Assembly: GCA_004134995.1 (NCBI GenBank)
Contig: REGP01000003.1
Coordinates: 248,001 to 312,000 of the forward strand
Direction: 5' to 3'
Origin: Oxalobacteraceae bacterium CAVE-383
GTDB taxonomy: Bacteria > Pseudomonadota > Gammaproteobacteria > Burkholderiales > Burkholderiaceae_D
Length of the DNA: 64,000 nt
This document shows, piece after piece, positions 38,715 to 50,741 of this stretch (its first letter is position 1; every line of letters begins with the position of its first letter). The notes beneath the pieces were generated by a model that saw only the letters and a list, made by a program, of their open reading frames with translations, was not told where the DNA came from and did not search any database. A program made the position numbers and the translations under genes.

Positions 38715-38729
38715 ATCCTTCGATACGCT
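38715..38729. repeat. Partial copy of the ATCCTTCGATAC repeat
   Basis: Fifteen bases identical to 33131-33145; the right arm is reduced to AAGGAGGAT (38741-38749), so the hairpin is degenerate. It sits directly upstream of proA. Confidence 0.55.
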
Positions 38730-38855
38730 GTACCGGCCGCAAGGAGGATAATGATTCTTAAATCAAACGGTTGTGTAAATATTCAAGTAAAACGAAGCAA
38801 AGTTTGTAAGCGTAGCAGTTAAGTGTCATTCCCGCTGAAAGAAGCGCCCCCGGAA

Positions 38856-38977
38856 GCTGTTACAACATCAGGCGAGGCGGGGCGTTGTACTGCGTTCGTG
38901 TCCTCCGCCGGCCTGCGGCCGTCTCCCCCTTTACCTCACTTCGCACAACACCCCGCCTCGCCTGATGTTGCAACAGC
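38856..38977. repeat. Long-stem hairpin element, copy 5
   Basis: Arms 38856-38888 and 38945-38977 are 33-bp reverse complements with two differences. The core 38889-38944 has the ACTGCG...CACTTCGC form, like copy 3. It ends one base before the holA stop codon and separates holA from proA. Confidence 0.9.
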
Positions 38978-38978
38978 G

Positions 38979-40001
38979 CTAGGTGCGTCCGCGCGCGACC
39001 GTCAAAGCCAATTGCGCCATGGCATCCCAGGCGTCGCCGGCGTGGGCTTTGGCGCGCAGGCCCTTGATCATCTTGTCGACCTGGGCCGCCTGCTGCAGGG
39101 CATGCTGCAGCGTGCCCAGCGATACGCGGCGCAGCGCCGGCTCCATCAGCCGCTCGCGCGGTCCCCAGATGCGGTATTCCTTGAGCAGGGCGCCCAGCGG
39201 CCGGCCCTGTTCCATGGCGGCCTTGAGCTTGAGCAGCGTGCGGATTTCCTCGGCCACCGCCCACAATACCAGCGGCAGCGCTTCGCCTTCGCCTTCCAGG
39301 CCGCGCAGCATCCGCATCAGGCGCGCGGCGTCGCCGCCCAGCATGGCTTCGTTGAGCTTGAAGACGTCGTAGCGCGCCACATTGAGCACGGCGTCCTGCA
39401 CCTGTTCGAAACCGAGTTTGCCTGGGCCGTGCAGCAGCGCCAGTTTCAGGATTTCCTGATGCGCGGCAAGCAGGTTGCCTTCGACGCGTTCGGCGATGAA
39501 GTCCAGCGCCTGCTTGTCGGCGCTCTGCTGCTGCGCGGCCAGGCGCTGGCCGATCCAGTTCGGCAGATGCGCGCGCTCCACGGCCGGAATGTCGATGTAG
39601 ACGGCGGCCTGCTGCAGCGACGCCACCCAGGCCGCTTTCTGCGTGGCCCAGTCCAGCTTCGGCAGGCTGATGATGGTCATGTTGTCGGGACTCAGGCCGG
39701 CCGCGTACTGCTGCAGCGCCTGGCCGCCGTCCTTGCCCGGCTTGCCGGTCGGGATGCGCAGCTCGATCAGTTTCTTGTCGCCGAACAGCGACAGCTCCTG
39801 GTTGGCCGCCAGCAGTTCGCCCCATTTGAAGGTGCGGTCGACGGTCAGCACGTCGCGCTCGCTGAAGCCGCCGTTGCGCGCGTGCCTGCGGATCTTGTCG
39901 GCGGCTTCCTGCGCCAGCAGATGCTCGTCGCTGGCGATCACATACAGCGGCGCCAGCGTTTTAGCCAGATGAGCATCGAGTGCATCGGGCCGCAGTTGCA
40001 T
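38979..40001 (-). CDS. holA: DNA polymerase III subunit delta
   Basis: Clamp-loader subunit that opens the beta clamp. 340 residues, the usual size. The sequence fits the family: an N-terminal MQLRPDALDAHLAKTLAPLY with the SDEHLLAQEAADKIR motif that contacts the clamp, AVERAHLPNWIGQRL in the lid, and a C-terminal collar domain. It starts 2 bases after lptE ends, as in other betaproteobacteria (leuS-lptE-holA), so the three are one unit. Confidence 0.95.
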   Translation of the reverse strand: MQLRPDALDAHLAKTLAPLYVIASDEHLLAQEAADKIRRHARNGGFSERDVLTVDRTFKWGELLAANQELSLFGDKKLIELRIPTGKPGKDGGQALQQYAAGLSPDNMTIISLPKLDWATQKAAWVASLQQAAVYIDIPAVERAHLPNWIGQRLAAQQQSADKQALDFIAERVEGNLLAAHQEILKLALLHGPGKLGFEQVQDAVLNVARYDVFKLNEAMLGGDAARLMRMLRGLEGEGEALPLVLWAVAEEIRTLLKLKAAMEQGRPLGALLKEYRIWGPRERLMEPALRRVSLGTLQHALQQAAQVDKMIKGLRAKAHAGDAWDAMAQLALTVARGRT

Positions 40002-40003
40002 GC

Positions 40004-40558
40004 TTATTCCCTGATTGCCGGGTTGTCCGGGCTTTCGCCGCTGCCGGGCGCGGCCGGCGCCGGCTTGGCGGCCGCCATGCGGCGCAGGATCTGCTGCACC
40101 AGGTCGGCCTGCATGTCGTTGTACAGAATCACTTCCTCGGCCTGTTTCGACAATTCCTGCTGTTCGTTGTAGCTGATGTCGCGCTTGAGCACGATTTCAT
40201 TGGCCGGCACCAGGATTTTTCCCTTGTTGTCGGTGACCACGAAGGTCGAGCGCTTGTACAGAACGTATTCACGCACCAGGCCGACGGTGTTGAGCGTCAG
40301 GATCTTCTTTTCCTGCGTATCGGCCAGCAACTGGAATACCGCTTCGGCCTGCTCCGGCGTATCGGTCACTTCGATGCCGCTGGCTTTCAGGTAGCGCTTC
40401 AATTGCAGCCCGAGCGTGGAATTGACCGGCACGTTCAGATAGATCGACTTGAAGGGCAGGTCGGCCTTGCCGCGCAGGTGGAAGCCGCAGGCGCTCAGGG
40501 CGGCCGCGACGCTGAGCAGCAGCAGCCATTTGGTGAAGGTATCGCGAAACTGGCGCAT
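40004..40558 (-). CDS. lptE: LPS-assembly lipoprotein LptE
   Basis: Outer-membrane lipoprotein that plugs the LptD barrel and helps insert lipopolysaccharide. 184 residues. A signal peptide ends in the lipobox AALSACGFHLRGK (lipidated Cys about 23), and GFHLRG is the family hallmark. The middle contains QLLADTQEKKILTLNTVGLV and LLSKQ-type helices. It follows leuS after 47 bases that hold an 11-bp tandem repeat. Confidence 0.95.
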   Translation of the reverse strand: MRQFRDTFTKWLLLLSVAAALSACGFHLRGKADLPFKSIYLNVPVNSTLGLQLKRYLKASGIEVTDTPEQAEAVFQLLADTQEKKILTLNTVGLVREYVLYKRSTFVVTDNKGKILVPANEIVLKRDISYNEQQELSKQAEEVILYNDMQADLVQQILRRMAAAKPAPAAPGSGESPDNPAIRE

Positions 40559-40572
40559 AGGGTTTCCGTGGT

Positions 40573-40605
40573 TGTCTTGAATTTGTCCTGAATTTGCCTT
40601 GAATA
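40573..40605. repeat. Three 11-bp tandem units in the leuS-lptE spacer
   Basis: TGTCTTGAATT, TGTCCTGAATT, TGCCTTGAATA at exact 11-base spacing, ending at the leuS stop codon. Confidence 0.8.
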
Positions 40606-43284
<2,679 letters not shown>

Positions 43285-43305
43285 CTAGTGATATCTAAAC
43301 CGGAC

Positions 43306-43334
43306 ATTATACTGGCAAAGGATCGGCGTCTCGA
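43306..43334 (-). promoter_or_regulatory. Sigma-70 promoter of leuS
   Basis: On the minus strand TCGAGA (43334-43329), 17-base spacer, then perfect TATAAT (43311-43306). Start of transcription near 43299, about 30 nt before the leuS ATG. Confidence 0.7.
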
Positions 43335-43379
43335 CTGAAGCGCGCCAGGCCGCGCGGAGAAAATTCGGCCGGAGCGCGG

Positions 43380-43706
43380 TCAGAGCAAAAGCAGCTGCAA
43401 AGCCGGCTTTTCGCCGTAATCCTCATAGCGCTCATTGATCATCGCCACGCAGAACTGCAATTCTTCGAGCAGTTCCGGAAAACGATGGCCCAGTTGCTCG
43501 CTGTGCGACAGCGCAATCGTCAGGATTTCGTCCTCTTGCAGGCGCACCGACGACATGCCGTCGTCATCGCGCAGATAACTGAGGCAGTCGATCCAGGCGC
43601 TGATATTGCGGCCGTAGAACTCGGGAAAGCCGAATGCCTGCTGGGAGACGGTGTGGAACGCCTCCCAATCGGTCAGCAGTTCGCCGTTCAGGTTGACGGT
43701 GCTCAC
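43380..43706 (-). CDS. Barstar-family protein
   Basis: 108 residues related to barstar, the inhibitor of the ribonuclease barnase. The family pattern is clear: LLTDWEAFHTVSQQAFGFPEFYGRNISAWIDCL, with the conserved FGFP-x-FYGRN segment that presents the inhibitory helix. No barnase-like nuclease is adjacent. Its start overlaps the exbD stop by 4 nt, so it is the last gene of the dapB-exbB-exbD unit. It could inhibit an incoming or distant ribonuclease toxin or have another binding role; no partner can be named from this window. Confidence 0.88.
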   Translation of the reverse strand: MSTVNLNGELLTDWEAFHTVSQQAFGFPEFYGRNISAWIDCLSYLRDDDGMSSVRLQEDEILTIALSHSEQLGHRFPELLEELQFCVAMINERYEDYGEKPALQLLLL

Positions 43707-44122
43707 TTGGAGCGGGGCGCGGTAACGAAGCCGATCTTGGTCAGGCCCTGCGTCTGCGCCGCGGACAGCAGATCGGTGACCACTTCGTAGCGGGTACTCT
43801 TGTCGGCGCGGATCATGATGTCGGGCTGCGGCTGCTTGGCGGAGGCGGTGGCCAGCCGGCCATTCAAATCGGCGCGGGTAATGGGGGCGTCGTTCCAGAA
43901 CAGCCGGCCGGCCGGATCGACCGCGACCGTCACGGTTTGCGGCTTTTCGTCGGATGGCGCCGATTGCGCGGTCGGCAGGTCGAGCTTGATGGCGTGCGTA
44001 AACAACGGCGCGGCCATGATGAAAATCACCAGCAGCACCAGCATCACGTCGACCATCGGCGTGACGTTGATTTCCGCCATCGGGGCGTTGTTCTGCTGAT
44101 CGTTGAAACCGCCGAAAGACAT
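43703..44122 (-). CDS. exbD: ExbD/TolR family biopolymer transport protein
   Basis: Proton-channel partner that transmits proton-motive force to TonB or the Tol-Pal system. 139 residues: short cytoplasmic N-terminus, one membrane helix (INVTPMVDVMLVLLVIFIM, with the essential Asp in MVDVMLVL), and a periplasmic domain. The following gene is barstar-like (4-nt overlap) and the preceding gene is exbB (3 bases away). No tonB is in the window, so ExbD versus TolR cannot be settled; the lack of tolA/pal nearby favours ExbD. Confidence 0.93.
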   Translation of the reverse strand: MSFGGFNDQQNNAPMAEINVTPMVDVMLVLLVIFIMAAPLFTHAIKLDLPTAQSAPSDEKPQTVTVAVDPAGRLFWNDAPITRADLNGRLATASAKQPQPDIMIRADKSTRYEVVTDLLSAAQTQGLTKIGFVTAPRSK

Positions 44123-44125
44123 GGC

Positions 44126-44833
44126 CTATCCCTCCAGGCGCGAACCGACGCGCGCGCCGGTGGTCAGGTAAGCGTGCAGGTCGTGCGCGAAGCCGTCCAG
44201 TTCCGCCAGGGTGATGCGGTTGACGCGCACGAAGGCGTTATACGCCAGCACTGCCGGAATCGCCACCATCAGGCCCAGCGCGGTCATGATCAGGGCTTCG
44301 CCGACGGGGCCGGCAACCTTGTCGATCTGCATCTGGCCGCTGGCCGAGACCGCCGCCAGCGCATGGTAAATGCCCCAGACGGTGCCGAACAGGCCGATGA
44401 ACGGCGCGGTGGAGCCGACCGAGGCCAGCAGCGTCAGGCCATTTTCGAGGCGCGACGAAACGCGGTTGATTTCCTGGCGCAAGGTGCGCGTGATCAGTTC
44501 GCCGGGATCGGTGGCGGCATTCAGCGACGGCGCGCCGGCGCCGGCATCGCCGCGGCGGCGCTGGTTGGCGGCCTCGGCGGCCTGGATCGCCAGCGGCGCA
44601 TAGACGTCTTCGCTGTCGGCGCGCCGGATCACGAAGATGGCGTCGGCCAGCGTGGCGGCGCGCCAGAAGCCTTCGAGGGCGCCGGCGCTGCGCCGGATGC
44701 GCAATGCGCTCCAGGATTTGGAAAGTATGTAATACCAGCTCATCAGGGACATGATGGCCAGGAGGTAGGCGACGCTGTGCGAGACGACATCGCCTTCGGC
44801 CCAGTAGTGCGCAAATCCGTTGGTTTCGAGCAT
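44126..44833 (-). CDS. exbB: MotA/TolQ/ExbB proton channel family protein
   Basis: Inner-membrane channel subunit, 235 residues with three membrane helices. The conserved region LASVGSTAPFIGLFGTVWGIYHAL (about 140) and the last helix VAGPVGEALIMTALGLMVAIPAVLAYNAF are typical. It forms a pentamer around an ExbD dimer. It follows dapB by 10 bases in the same direction. Confidence 0.94.
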   Translation of the reverse strand: MLETNGFAHYWAEGDVVSHSVAYLLAIMSLMSWYYILSKSWSALRIRRSAGALEGFWRAATLADAIFVIRRADSEDVYAPLAIQAAEAANQRRRGDAGAGAPSLNAATDPGELITRTLRQEINRVSSRLENGLTLLASVGSTAPFIGLFGTVWGIYHALAAVSASGQMQIDKVAGPVGEALIMTALGLMVAIPAVLAYNAFVRVNRITLAELDGFAHDLHAYLTTGARVGSRLEG

Positions 44834-44843
44834 TGGAGTACCT

Positions 44844-45650
44844 TTAATTCAGGCCGAGCACATCCTGCATGTTGAACAGTCCGGTCTGCTTGCCGGCCAG
44901 GAAACGCGCGGCGCGCAGGCTGCCTTGCGCATACGTCGCGCGGCTTGACGATTTGTGGGTGATTTCGATGCGTTCGCCGATGCCCGCGAACAGCACGGTA
45001 TGGTCGCCCACGATATCGCCGCCGCGGATGGTGGCGAAACCGATCGAGGAGGGATCGCGTTCGCCGGTCACCCCTTCGCGCGCATAGACGGCGACGTCGT
45101 CGAGCTTGCGGCCCAGCGCGTCGGCGATGACTTCGCCCATTTTGAGCGCGGTGCCGGAAGGCGCGTCGACCTTGTGGCGATGATGGGCTTCGATGATTTC
45201 GATATCGTAGCCGTGCGAAAAACTCTTGGCCGCCATTTCCAGCAGTTTCATCGTGACGTTCACGCCGACGCTCATGTTCGGCGCGAAGACGACGGCGGTC
45301 TTTTGCGCGGCCGCGGCGATGGCGTCCTTGCCGGCCTGGTCGAAACCGGTGGTGCCGATCACCATCTTGACGCCGTGTTCGGCGCACCAGGCCAGATGCG
45401 CCAATGTGGCTTCGGGGCGGGTAAAGTCGATCAGGACGTCGGCATCCTTGAGGCCGGCCGACAAGTCCGAAGCGATGGCCACTCGCGACGGTGTGCCGAG
45501 GAAGGCCGCCGCGTCGCTGCCGATGCCGGCCGAACCGGCGCGGCCGAGTGCGCCGGCGAGGACGGCGTCGTCGGCCGCCTGGACGGTTTCGATCAGCATG
45601 CGGCCCATGCGGCCGGACGCGCCGGCCACCGCGATTTTCAATTGTTTCAT
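44844..45650 (-). CDS. dapB: 4-hydroxy-tetrahydrodipicolinate reductase
   Basis: NAD(P)H-dependent enzyme of lysine and meso-diaminopimelate synthesis. 268 residues. The nucleotide-binding motif [14 protein letters not shown] lies at about 7-20 and the catalytic His-Lys motif in [19 protein letters not shown] at about 155-172. It follows bamE by 10 bases and is followed by exbB, a typical betaproteobacterial order. Confidence 0.97.
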   Translation of the reverse strand: MKQLKIAVAGASGRMGRMLIETVQAADDAVLAGALGRAGSAGIGSDAAAFLGTPSRVAIASDLSAGLKDADVLIDFTRPEATLAHLAWCAEHGVKMVIGTTGFDQAGKDAIAAAAQKTAVVFAPNMSVGVNVTMKLLEMAAKSFSHGYDIEIIEAHHRHKVDAPSGTALKMGEVIADALGRKLDDVAVYAREGVTGERDPSSIGFATIRGGDIVGDHTVLFAGIGERIEITHKSSSRATYAQGSLRAARFLAGKQTGLFNMQDVLGLN

Positions 45651-45660
45651 GTTGATGATA

Positions 45661-46239
45661 TTACTGGCCGGGGAGGCCTGGATTGGAGACTGGTTTGCCG
45701 TCGGAGACGAACGGCATCAGGGTAGGTTTGGAGCCGGCGATGAAGCCCAGGTATTCGCTTTCGGTGGGCAGATTGCCGCCTTCCCATTTGGTCAGGGTGT
45801 TGCCGTCGAAAAAGACCGAAACGCGGCTGGCGATGATTTCGCCGCTGCCTTTGGTGATGCGGAAATCGTAATCCCAGCGGTCGGCGTGGAAGATGTCGGT
45901 CAGCAGCGGCGTGCCGAGGACGAAGCGCACTTGCTCGCGCGTCATGCCTTCCTTCAACTGCGCCAGCATCTCGGCGGAAACGAAGTTGCCCTGCTGGATA
46001 TCGATTTTATAAGGCGAGAAAAAGCGTATGATGCCGCTCTTCTTGGTGGCCTGCACGCCGGCGTTGGCGTCGGTCACGACAGCGGCGTTGCCGTTGGCGA
46101 CCGGCGCCGAATCGGTTTTTTTCCACGGATTCCAGCTGGCGCATCCAGCCAGCGTTGCGACGGCGGCCAGGCACAGCGCCAACGCGGCGGGCTTGGCCGG
46201 TTTGAAATAACGGGACGGAAATAGGGACGACATTCGCAT
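45661..46239 (-). CDS. bamE: Outer-membrane assembly lipoprotein BamE (SmpA/OmlA)
   Basis: Accessory lipoprotein of the BAM complex that inserts outer-membrane proteins. 192 residues, longer than E. coli BamE because of a C-terminal extension ([18 protein letters not shown] onward). Signal peptide with lipobox ATLAGC; the BamE core includes [22 protein letters not shown] and [15 protein letters not shown]. It is divergent from fur, an arrangement conserved in many proteobacteria. Confidence 0.95.
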   Translation of the reverse strand: MRMSSLFPSRYFKPAKPAALALCLAAVATLAGCASWNPWKKTDSAPVANGNAAVVTDANAGVQATKKSGIIRFFSPYKIDIQQGNFVSAEMLAQLKEGMTREQVRFVLGTPLLTDIFHADRWDYDFRITKGSGEIIASRVSVFFDGNTLTKWEGGNLPTESEYLGFIAGSKPTLMPFVSDGKPVSNPGLPGQ

Positions 46240-46254
46240 AAGGATCTCAAGTGA

Positions 46255-46284
46255 TTGAGCAAACGTGCTAAAACGCTATATGAT
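46255..46284 (+). promoter_or_regulatory. Putative fur promoter in the bamE-fur spacer
   Basis: TTGAGC (46255-46260), 18 bases, TATGAT (46279-46284), about 40 nt before the fur start. On the other strand TTGGTC and TTTATC/TATCAT could serve bamE. No clear Fur box (GATAATGATAATCATTATC) is seen. Confidence 0.45.
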
Positions 46285-46327
46285 AAAGCAGTTATCCCGC
46301 TTGTGACCAAATGATTGCGACTCCACC

Positions 46328-46756
46328 ATGCCTAATAATCCATCCGAACTGAAAGCCAGCGGCCTGAAGGCGACCCTGCCGCGGCTGAAAATTCTGGAAA
46401 TTTTCCAAAATTCCGACGTGCGCCATCTCAGCGCCGAGGATGTTTACAAGATCCTTCTGAACGACAATATGGACGTAGGACTGGCGACGGTTTACCGCGT
46501 CCTGATGCAGTTCGAGCAGGCCGGCTTGCTGCAGCGCAACCATTTCGAGACCGGCAAGGCGGTATTCGAACTGAATGAAGGCGCGCACCACGACCATCTG
46601 GTCTGCCTCGACTGCGGCAAGGTGGAGGAATTTTTCGACAAGGCCATCGAGGATCGCCAGATCCAGATCGCGCAGGAGCGCGGCTTCAAGATTGTGGAAC
46701 ATGCGCTGGCGCTGTACGGGCGCTGCGAGAATTGTGTCAAAAAGGGCGCAAAATAA
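46328..46756 (+). CDS. fur: Ferric uptake regulator
   Basis: Iron-sensing repressor, 142 residues. N-terminal winged helix ([35 protein letters not shown] is the recognition region), then the metal-sensing domain with [16 protein letters not shown] (the HHDH motif and CxxC zinc site) and C-terminal CxxC in [11 protein letters not shown]. It ends in front of an intrinsic terminator shared with convergent hrcA. Confidence 0.97.
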   Translation: MPNNPSELKASGLKATLPRLKILEIFQNSDVRHLSAEDVYKILLNDNMDVGLATVYRVLMQFEQAGLLQRNHFETGKAVFELNEGAHHDHLVCLDCGKVEEFFDKAIEDRQIQIAQERGFKIVEHALALYGRCENCVKKGAK

Positions 46757-46788
46757 CGGTAATTCATTAAAAATGGCGTTAAATAATC

Positions 46789-46813
46789 AAAAGGAAGCCG
46801 GGCTTCCTTTTTT
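46789..46813. terminator. Bidirectional intrinsic terminator between fur and hrcA
   Basis: AAAAGGAAGC, CGG loop, GCTTCCTTTT and further T residues. The A-run on one side and T-run on the other allow it to end both fur and hrcA transcripts. Confidence 0.85.
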
Positions 46814-46865
46814 ATTACTTAAATATAGTTAAGCGCCATCATTAAGCGCCGCGCTTCCCGGACCG

Positions 46866-47888
46866 CTAATTGTTGCTCAGCGCGTTCGAGAGCAGCTTGG
46901 CGGTGATATCCACGATCGGGATCACCCTTTCGTAAGCCATGCGGGTCGGTCCGATCACCCCCAGCGTGCCGACGATGCGCCCGCCCTGCTGGTAGGGCGC
47001 GGTGACGATGCTCATGTCGTCCATCGGCACCAGCTGCGATTCGCCGCCGATGAAAATCTGGACCCCGGTCGCCTTGCTGGAGACGTCCAGCAACTGCATC
47101 AGCCCGGTTTTCTGCTCGAACATCTCGAACAGCTTGCGCAGCGATGTCATGTTCGAGGACAGATCGGTCACGCTGAGCAGATTGCGTTCGCCGGAAATGA
47201 CCATCGTTTCGCTGTCGTCGCTCATGGCGTCGCTGCCGGTTTCGACCGCGGCCTGCATCAGGCGCGTCATGTCGTCCTGCAGTTCGCGCAATTCTTCCTT
47301 CAGGCGCATCCGCACATGCTCGAAACTGAGCCCGCCATAGTGCAGATTGATGTAGTTGGCAGATTGCACCAGTTGCGCCGGTGTGTAGTCCGCTTCGGTC
47401 AGCAGCAGCCGGTTCTGCACGTCGCCGTTCGGGCTGACGATGACCAGCAGGATGCGCTTTTCGGACAGGCGCAGGAATTCGATCTGCTGGAATACCGATT
47501 CGCGCCGCGGCGTCAGCACCACGCCGGCGAATTGCGACAGCGACGACAGCACCTGGGCCGCATTGGCAATGATTTTCTGCGACGAATTCTGCAGGCCGCG
47601 GCCCTGCATGCGCGATACCAGCAGGTTCTCGTCGATCGGCTCTACCGTCAGCAGCGTATCCACGAATACCCGGTAGCCGCGCGGCGTCGGCACCCGTCCG
47701 GCCGAAGTATGCGGACTGGCGACGAATCCCATTTCCTCCAGGTCCGCCATCACATTGCGAATAGTCGCCGGCGACAGTTCCAGGCCCGAAATCTTGGAAA
47801 GAGCGCGCGAGCCGACCGGCTGGCCGTCGGCGATATACCGTTCGACCAGTGCTTTGAGCAGGGTTTGCGCGCGATTATCTAATTGCAT
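46866..47888 (-). CDS. hrcA: Heat-inducible transcription repressor HrcA
   Basis: Represses groE and dnaK heat-shock operons by binding CIRCE elements. 340 residues: N-terminal winged helix ([53 protein letters not shown]) and the C-terminal regulatory domain (ending [20 protein letters not shown]). Divergent from nadK. A sigma-70-like promoter lies at 47928-47956; I found no CIRCE inverted repeat (TTAGCACTC/GAGTGCTAA) upstream, so it is not visibly autoregulated. Confidence 0.96.
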   Translation of the reverse strand: MQLDNRAQTLLKALVERYIADGQPVGSRALSKISGLELSPATIRNVMADLEEMGFVASPHTSAGRVPTPRGYRVFVDTLLTVEPIDENLLVSRMQGRGLQNSSQKIIANAAQVLSSLSQFAGVVLTPRRESVFQQIEFLRLSEKRILLVIVSPNGDVQNRLLLTEADYTPAQLVQSANYINLHYGGLSFEHVRMRLKEELRELQDDMTRLMQAAVETGSDAMSDDSETMVISGERNLLSVTDLSSNMTSLRKLFEMFEQKTGLMQLLDVSSKATGVQIFIGGESQLVPMDDMSIVTAPYQQGGRIVGTLGVIGPTRMAYERVIPIVDITAKLLSNALSNN

Positions 47889-47927
47889 GGTGTTTGCATG
47901 ACGGATTTAAGCACGAATGAAGCGAAA

Positions 47928-47956
47928 ATAATGCCGGAATTGTGTTGAAAAGACAA
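47928..47956 (-). promoter_or_regulatory. Putative hrcA promoter, overlapping a possible nadK promoter
   Basis: Minus strand: TTGTCT (47956-47951), 17 bases, CATTAT (47933-47928). On the plus strand TTGTGT (47940-47945), 16 bases, TATTAT (47962-47967) could drive nadK; the two would compete for space. Confidence 0.45.
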
Positions 47957-48088
47957 AACCGTATTATGCACCCTGCGCGTCCGGTATAGACGGGGTCGGC
48001 GCCTGGCGACAGTATTGATTGGGGCGGTCATGCCGGCAATTGCAGTTCGATTTGTTTGTCCAGCGCAAATTATGGTCTAATCGGCGGC

Positions 48089-48997
48089 ATGCCGCCTACT
48101 AATTCTCCTTCCATGCCGTTCAAGCCCAACGTCATTGCCATCGTCGGCAAGTATTTTGCCGCGGGCATCGAGCAGTCGCTGTCCGATATCGCCGACTTTC
48201 TGCAAGGGCGCGGCTACCGCGTCGTGTTCGAGGCCGAGACCGCGCAGAACATCGCGGTGCAGGGCTACGAGACCATGACGCCCGAGCAGATCGGCCAGCA
48301 TGCCGACGCCGCGGTGATCGTCGGCGGCGACGGCACCATGCTCGGCATCGCGCGCCAATTGGCGCCGTTCAATGTGCCGCTGATCGGCATCAACCAGGGC
48401 CGGGTCGGCTTCATGACCGATATCGCGCTCGATCGCGTGATGCCGGTGCTGTGCGAAATGCTGTCCGGCAAGTTCGAAACCGAATCCCGTTCGCTGCTGG
48501 AAGCCACTGTCATTCGCGACGGCGCCGAGATTTTCCATGCGCTGGCCTGCAACGACGTGGTGGTCTCGCGCGGCGCCACCTCCGGCATGGTCGAGCTGAC
48601 CGTCGAAGTCGACGGCCGCTTCATGTACAAGCAGCGTTCGGACGGCCTGATCGTGGCCACGCCGACCGGTTCCACCGCCTATGCGCTGTCGGCCGGCGGA
48701 CCGATCCTGCACCCGGGTTTGAGCGGCATCGTGCTGGTGCCGATCGCGCCGCATGCATTGTCGAACCGGCCGATCGTGGTGACCGACAGCAGCAAGATCG
48801 TGATTGAAGTCATCAGCGGCCGCGAAGTCAGCGCCAATTTCGATATGCAGTCGCTGACCAGCCTGTCGCACGGCGACCGCATCGTCATCGCGCGTTCCTC
48901 GCACACCATCACCTTCCTGCATCCGGCCGGCTGGAGCTACTACGACACGCTGCGGCGCAAGCTGCACTGGAACGAATACCCATCCACGATTTCCTGA
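48089..48997 (+). CDS. nadK: NAD kinase
   Basis: Phosphorylates NAD to NADP. About 302 residues from the ATG at 48089 (an ATG at 48113 or a TTG at 48056 in frame are alternatives; none has a strong ribosome-binding site). Family motifs: the GGDGTML phosphate-binding motif (about 70), [11 protein letters not shown], the NDVVVSRG region, and the Gly-rich [19 protein letters not shown]. It lies 21 bases before recN, so the two are probably cotranscribed; HrcA is divergent, as in many proteobacteria. Confidence 0.96.
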   Translation: MPPTNSPSMPFKPNVIAIVGKYFAAGIEQSLSDIADFLQGRGYRVVFEAETAQNIAVQGYETMTPEQIGQHADAAVIVGGDGTMLGIARQLAPFNVPLIGINQGRVGFMTDIALDRVMPVLCEMLSGKFETESRSLLEATVIRDGAEIFHALACNDVVVSRGATSGMVELTVEVDGRFMYKQRSDGLIVATPTGSTAYALSAGGPILHPGLSGIVLVPIAPHALSNRPIVVTDSSKIVIEVISGREVSANFDMQSLTSLSHGDRIVIARSSHTITFLHPAGWSYYDTLRRKLHWNEYPSTIS

Positions 48998-49018
48998 TTC
49001 CCCTGATCCCGCTTATCC

Positions 49019-50677
49019 ATGCTGCGCACACTTGCCATTCGCGACTTTGTCATCGTCGATGTAATCGAACTCGAATTCGGACCCGGATTCTCCGTATTGA
49101 CCGGCGAAACCGGCGCCGGCAAATCGATCCTGATCGATGCGCTGACGCTGGCGCTGGGCGGCCGCGGCGATGCCAGCGTGGTGCGCGAGGGCGCGGCCAA
49201 GGCCGACATCAGCGCCGAATTCGCGGTCGATACCGAAGAGGCGCTGGCATGGCTGGCGGCCAATGAATACGGCAACGTGGATGAGGATAGCGGCAGCGTA
49301 TTGCTGCGGCGCGTGATCGACAACGCCGGCCGCTCCAAGGCATTCATCAACGGCATCGCCGCCACCGCCGCGCAGCTGCGCGAACTGGGCGAGCTGCTGG
49401 TCGACATCCACGGCCAGCATGCGCATCAATCCCTGCTCAAGAGCGACGCCCAGCGGCAATTGCTGGACAGCCAGGCCGGCCTGACGGCCGAGGCGGCGGC
49501 GCTGGCGCAGTCATACCGCGGCTGGCGCGCGCTGGCCAAGCAGCGCAGCGAATTCGAAGCGGATGCCAGGAATGTATTGCAGGAGCGCGAACGCCTGGAG
49601 TGGCAGGTCGCCGAACTGGAAAAGCTGGCGGTCAAGCCCGGCGAGTGGGCCGAGATCGGCAACGAACATTCGCGCCTGTCGCACGCGGCCTCGCTGATTG
49701 AAGGCGCGCAGGAAGCGCTGGGGCTGATGTCGGAATCGGAACAGCCGATGCTGTCGCAACTGTCCGCGCTGACGCTGAAGCTGAACAAGCTGAGCGACGT
49801 CGACGCCGATCTCAAGCCGGTATTCGAATTGCTGGAGCCGGCGCGCATCCAGATGCAGGAAGCGGTGTATGCGCTCAACGATTACCTGAGCAGCATGGAA
49901 CTCGATCCGGCGCGGCTGAAGGAAGTTGAAAGCCGGCTCGAAGCGATCCATACCACCGCGCGCAAATTCCACGTCGATCCGGAGGCGCTGCCGCAGACGC
50001 TGACGGAATTGTCGACGCAGCTGCAGCAGCTGGCCGACGCCAGCGATCTGGAGGCATTGCGCGCGAACGAAGAAAAACTGCGCGCCGCCTATATGGCCGC
50101 GGCGCAGAAACTGTCGAAGGCGCGCGCCAAGGCCGCCGCCGCGCTGGGCCAGGCGGTGACCGCCGCGATGCAGGATCTGAGCATGTCCGGCGGCCGTTTC
50201 GAAATCGCCCTGACGCCATGCGAACCCGCGCTCTACGGCCTGGAACAAGCCGAATTCCTGGTGGCGGGCCATGCCGGCGTGGCGCCGCGGCCGCTGGCCA
50301 AAGTGGCTTCGGGCGGCGAACTGGCGCGCATCGCGCTGGCGATCTCGGTGATCACTTCCAGCGCCACGGCCACACCGACGCTGATCTTCGATGAAGTCGA
50401 CAGCGGCATCGGCGGCGGCGTGGCCGAAGTGGTCGGACGCCTGCTGAAACGGCTGGGCCAGGATCGCCAGGTATTGTGCGTGACGCATTTGCCGCAGGTC
50501 GCCAGCCAGGCCAATCAGCATTACCAGGTCAGCAAATTCCAGGACGGCGGCAAGACCGTTTCCCGGATCGCGGCGCTGGACGCCAAGTCGCGCATCGAGG
50601 AAATCGCCCGCATGCTGGGCGGCCTGGATATCACGGCGACCACGCGCAAGCATGCGCGGGAATTGCTGGCCCTATAA
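49019..50677 (+). CDS. recN: DNA repair protein RecN
   Basis: SMC-like ATPase that helps repair double-strand breaks. 552 residues. Walker A GETGAGKSILIDAL (about 30), a long central coiled coil (about 160-370), signature and Walker B VASGGELARIALAISV and LIFDEVDSGIGGGVAEVVG (about 425-470), and VTHLPQVASQANQHY. A LexA box was not recognised upstream because it directly follows nadK. Confidence 0.96.
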   Translation: MLRTLAIRDFVIVDVIELEFGPGFSVLTGETGAGKSILIDALTLALGGRGDASVVREGAAKADISAEFAVDTEEALAWLAANEYGNVDEDSGSVLLRRVIDNAGRSKAFINGIAATAAQLRELGELLVDIHGQHAHQSLLKSDAQRQLLDSQAGLTAEAAALAQSYRGWRALAKQRSEFEADARNVLQERERLEWQVAELEKLAVKPGEWAEIGNEHSRLSHAASLIEGAQEALGLMSESEQPMLSQLSALTLKLNKLSDVDADLKPVFELLEPARIQMQEAVYALNDYLSSMELDPARLKEVESRLEAIHTTARKFHVDPEALPQTLTELSTQLQQLADASDLEALRANEEKLRAAYMAAAQKLSKARAKAAAALGQAVTAAMQDLSMSGGRFEIALTPCEPALYGLEQAEFLVAGHAGVAPRPLAKVASGGELARIALAISVITSSATATPTLIFDEVDSGIGGGVAEVVGRLLKRLGQDRQVLCVTHLPQVASQANQHYQVSKFQDGGKTVSRIAALDAKSRIEEIARMLGGLDITATTRKHARELLAL

Positions 50678-50741
50678 AAACCCATTCGTTCCGCGCAGGC
50701 CAAGGCCGTCGCGCAGGATCACCTCAAACTCCGGAATCCCG

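Noticed and set aside
43380-43706. A barnase-barstar toxin-antitoxin pair
   Set aside because: Only the inhibitor-like gene is present; adjacent genes are exbD and leuS.
47889-48088. A CIRCE element upstream of hrcA
   Set aside because: No TTAGCACTC/GAGTGCTAA inverted repeat could be found on either strand.
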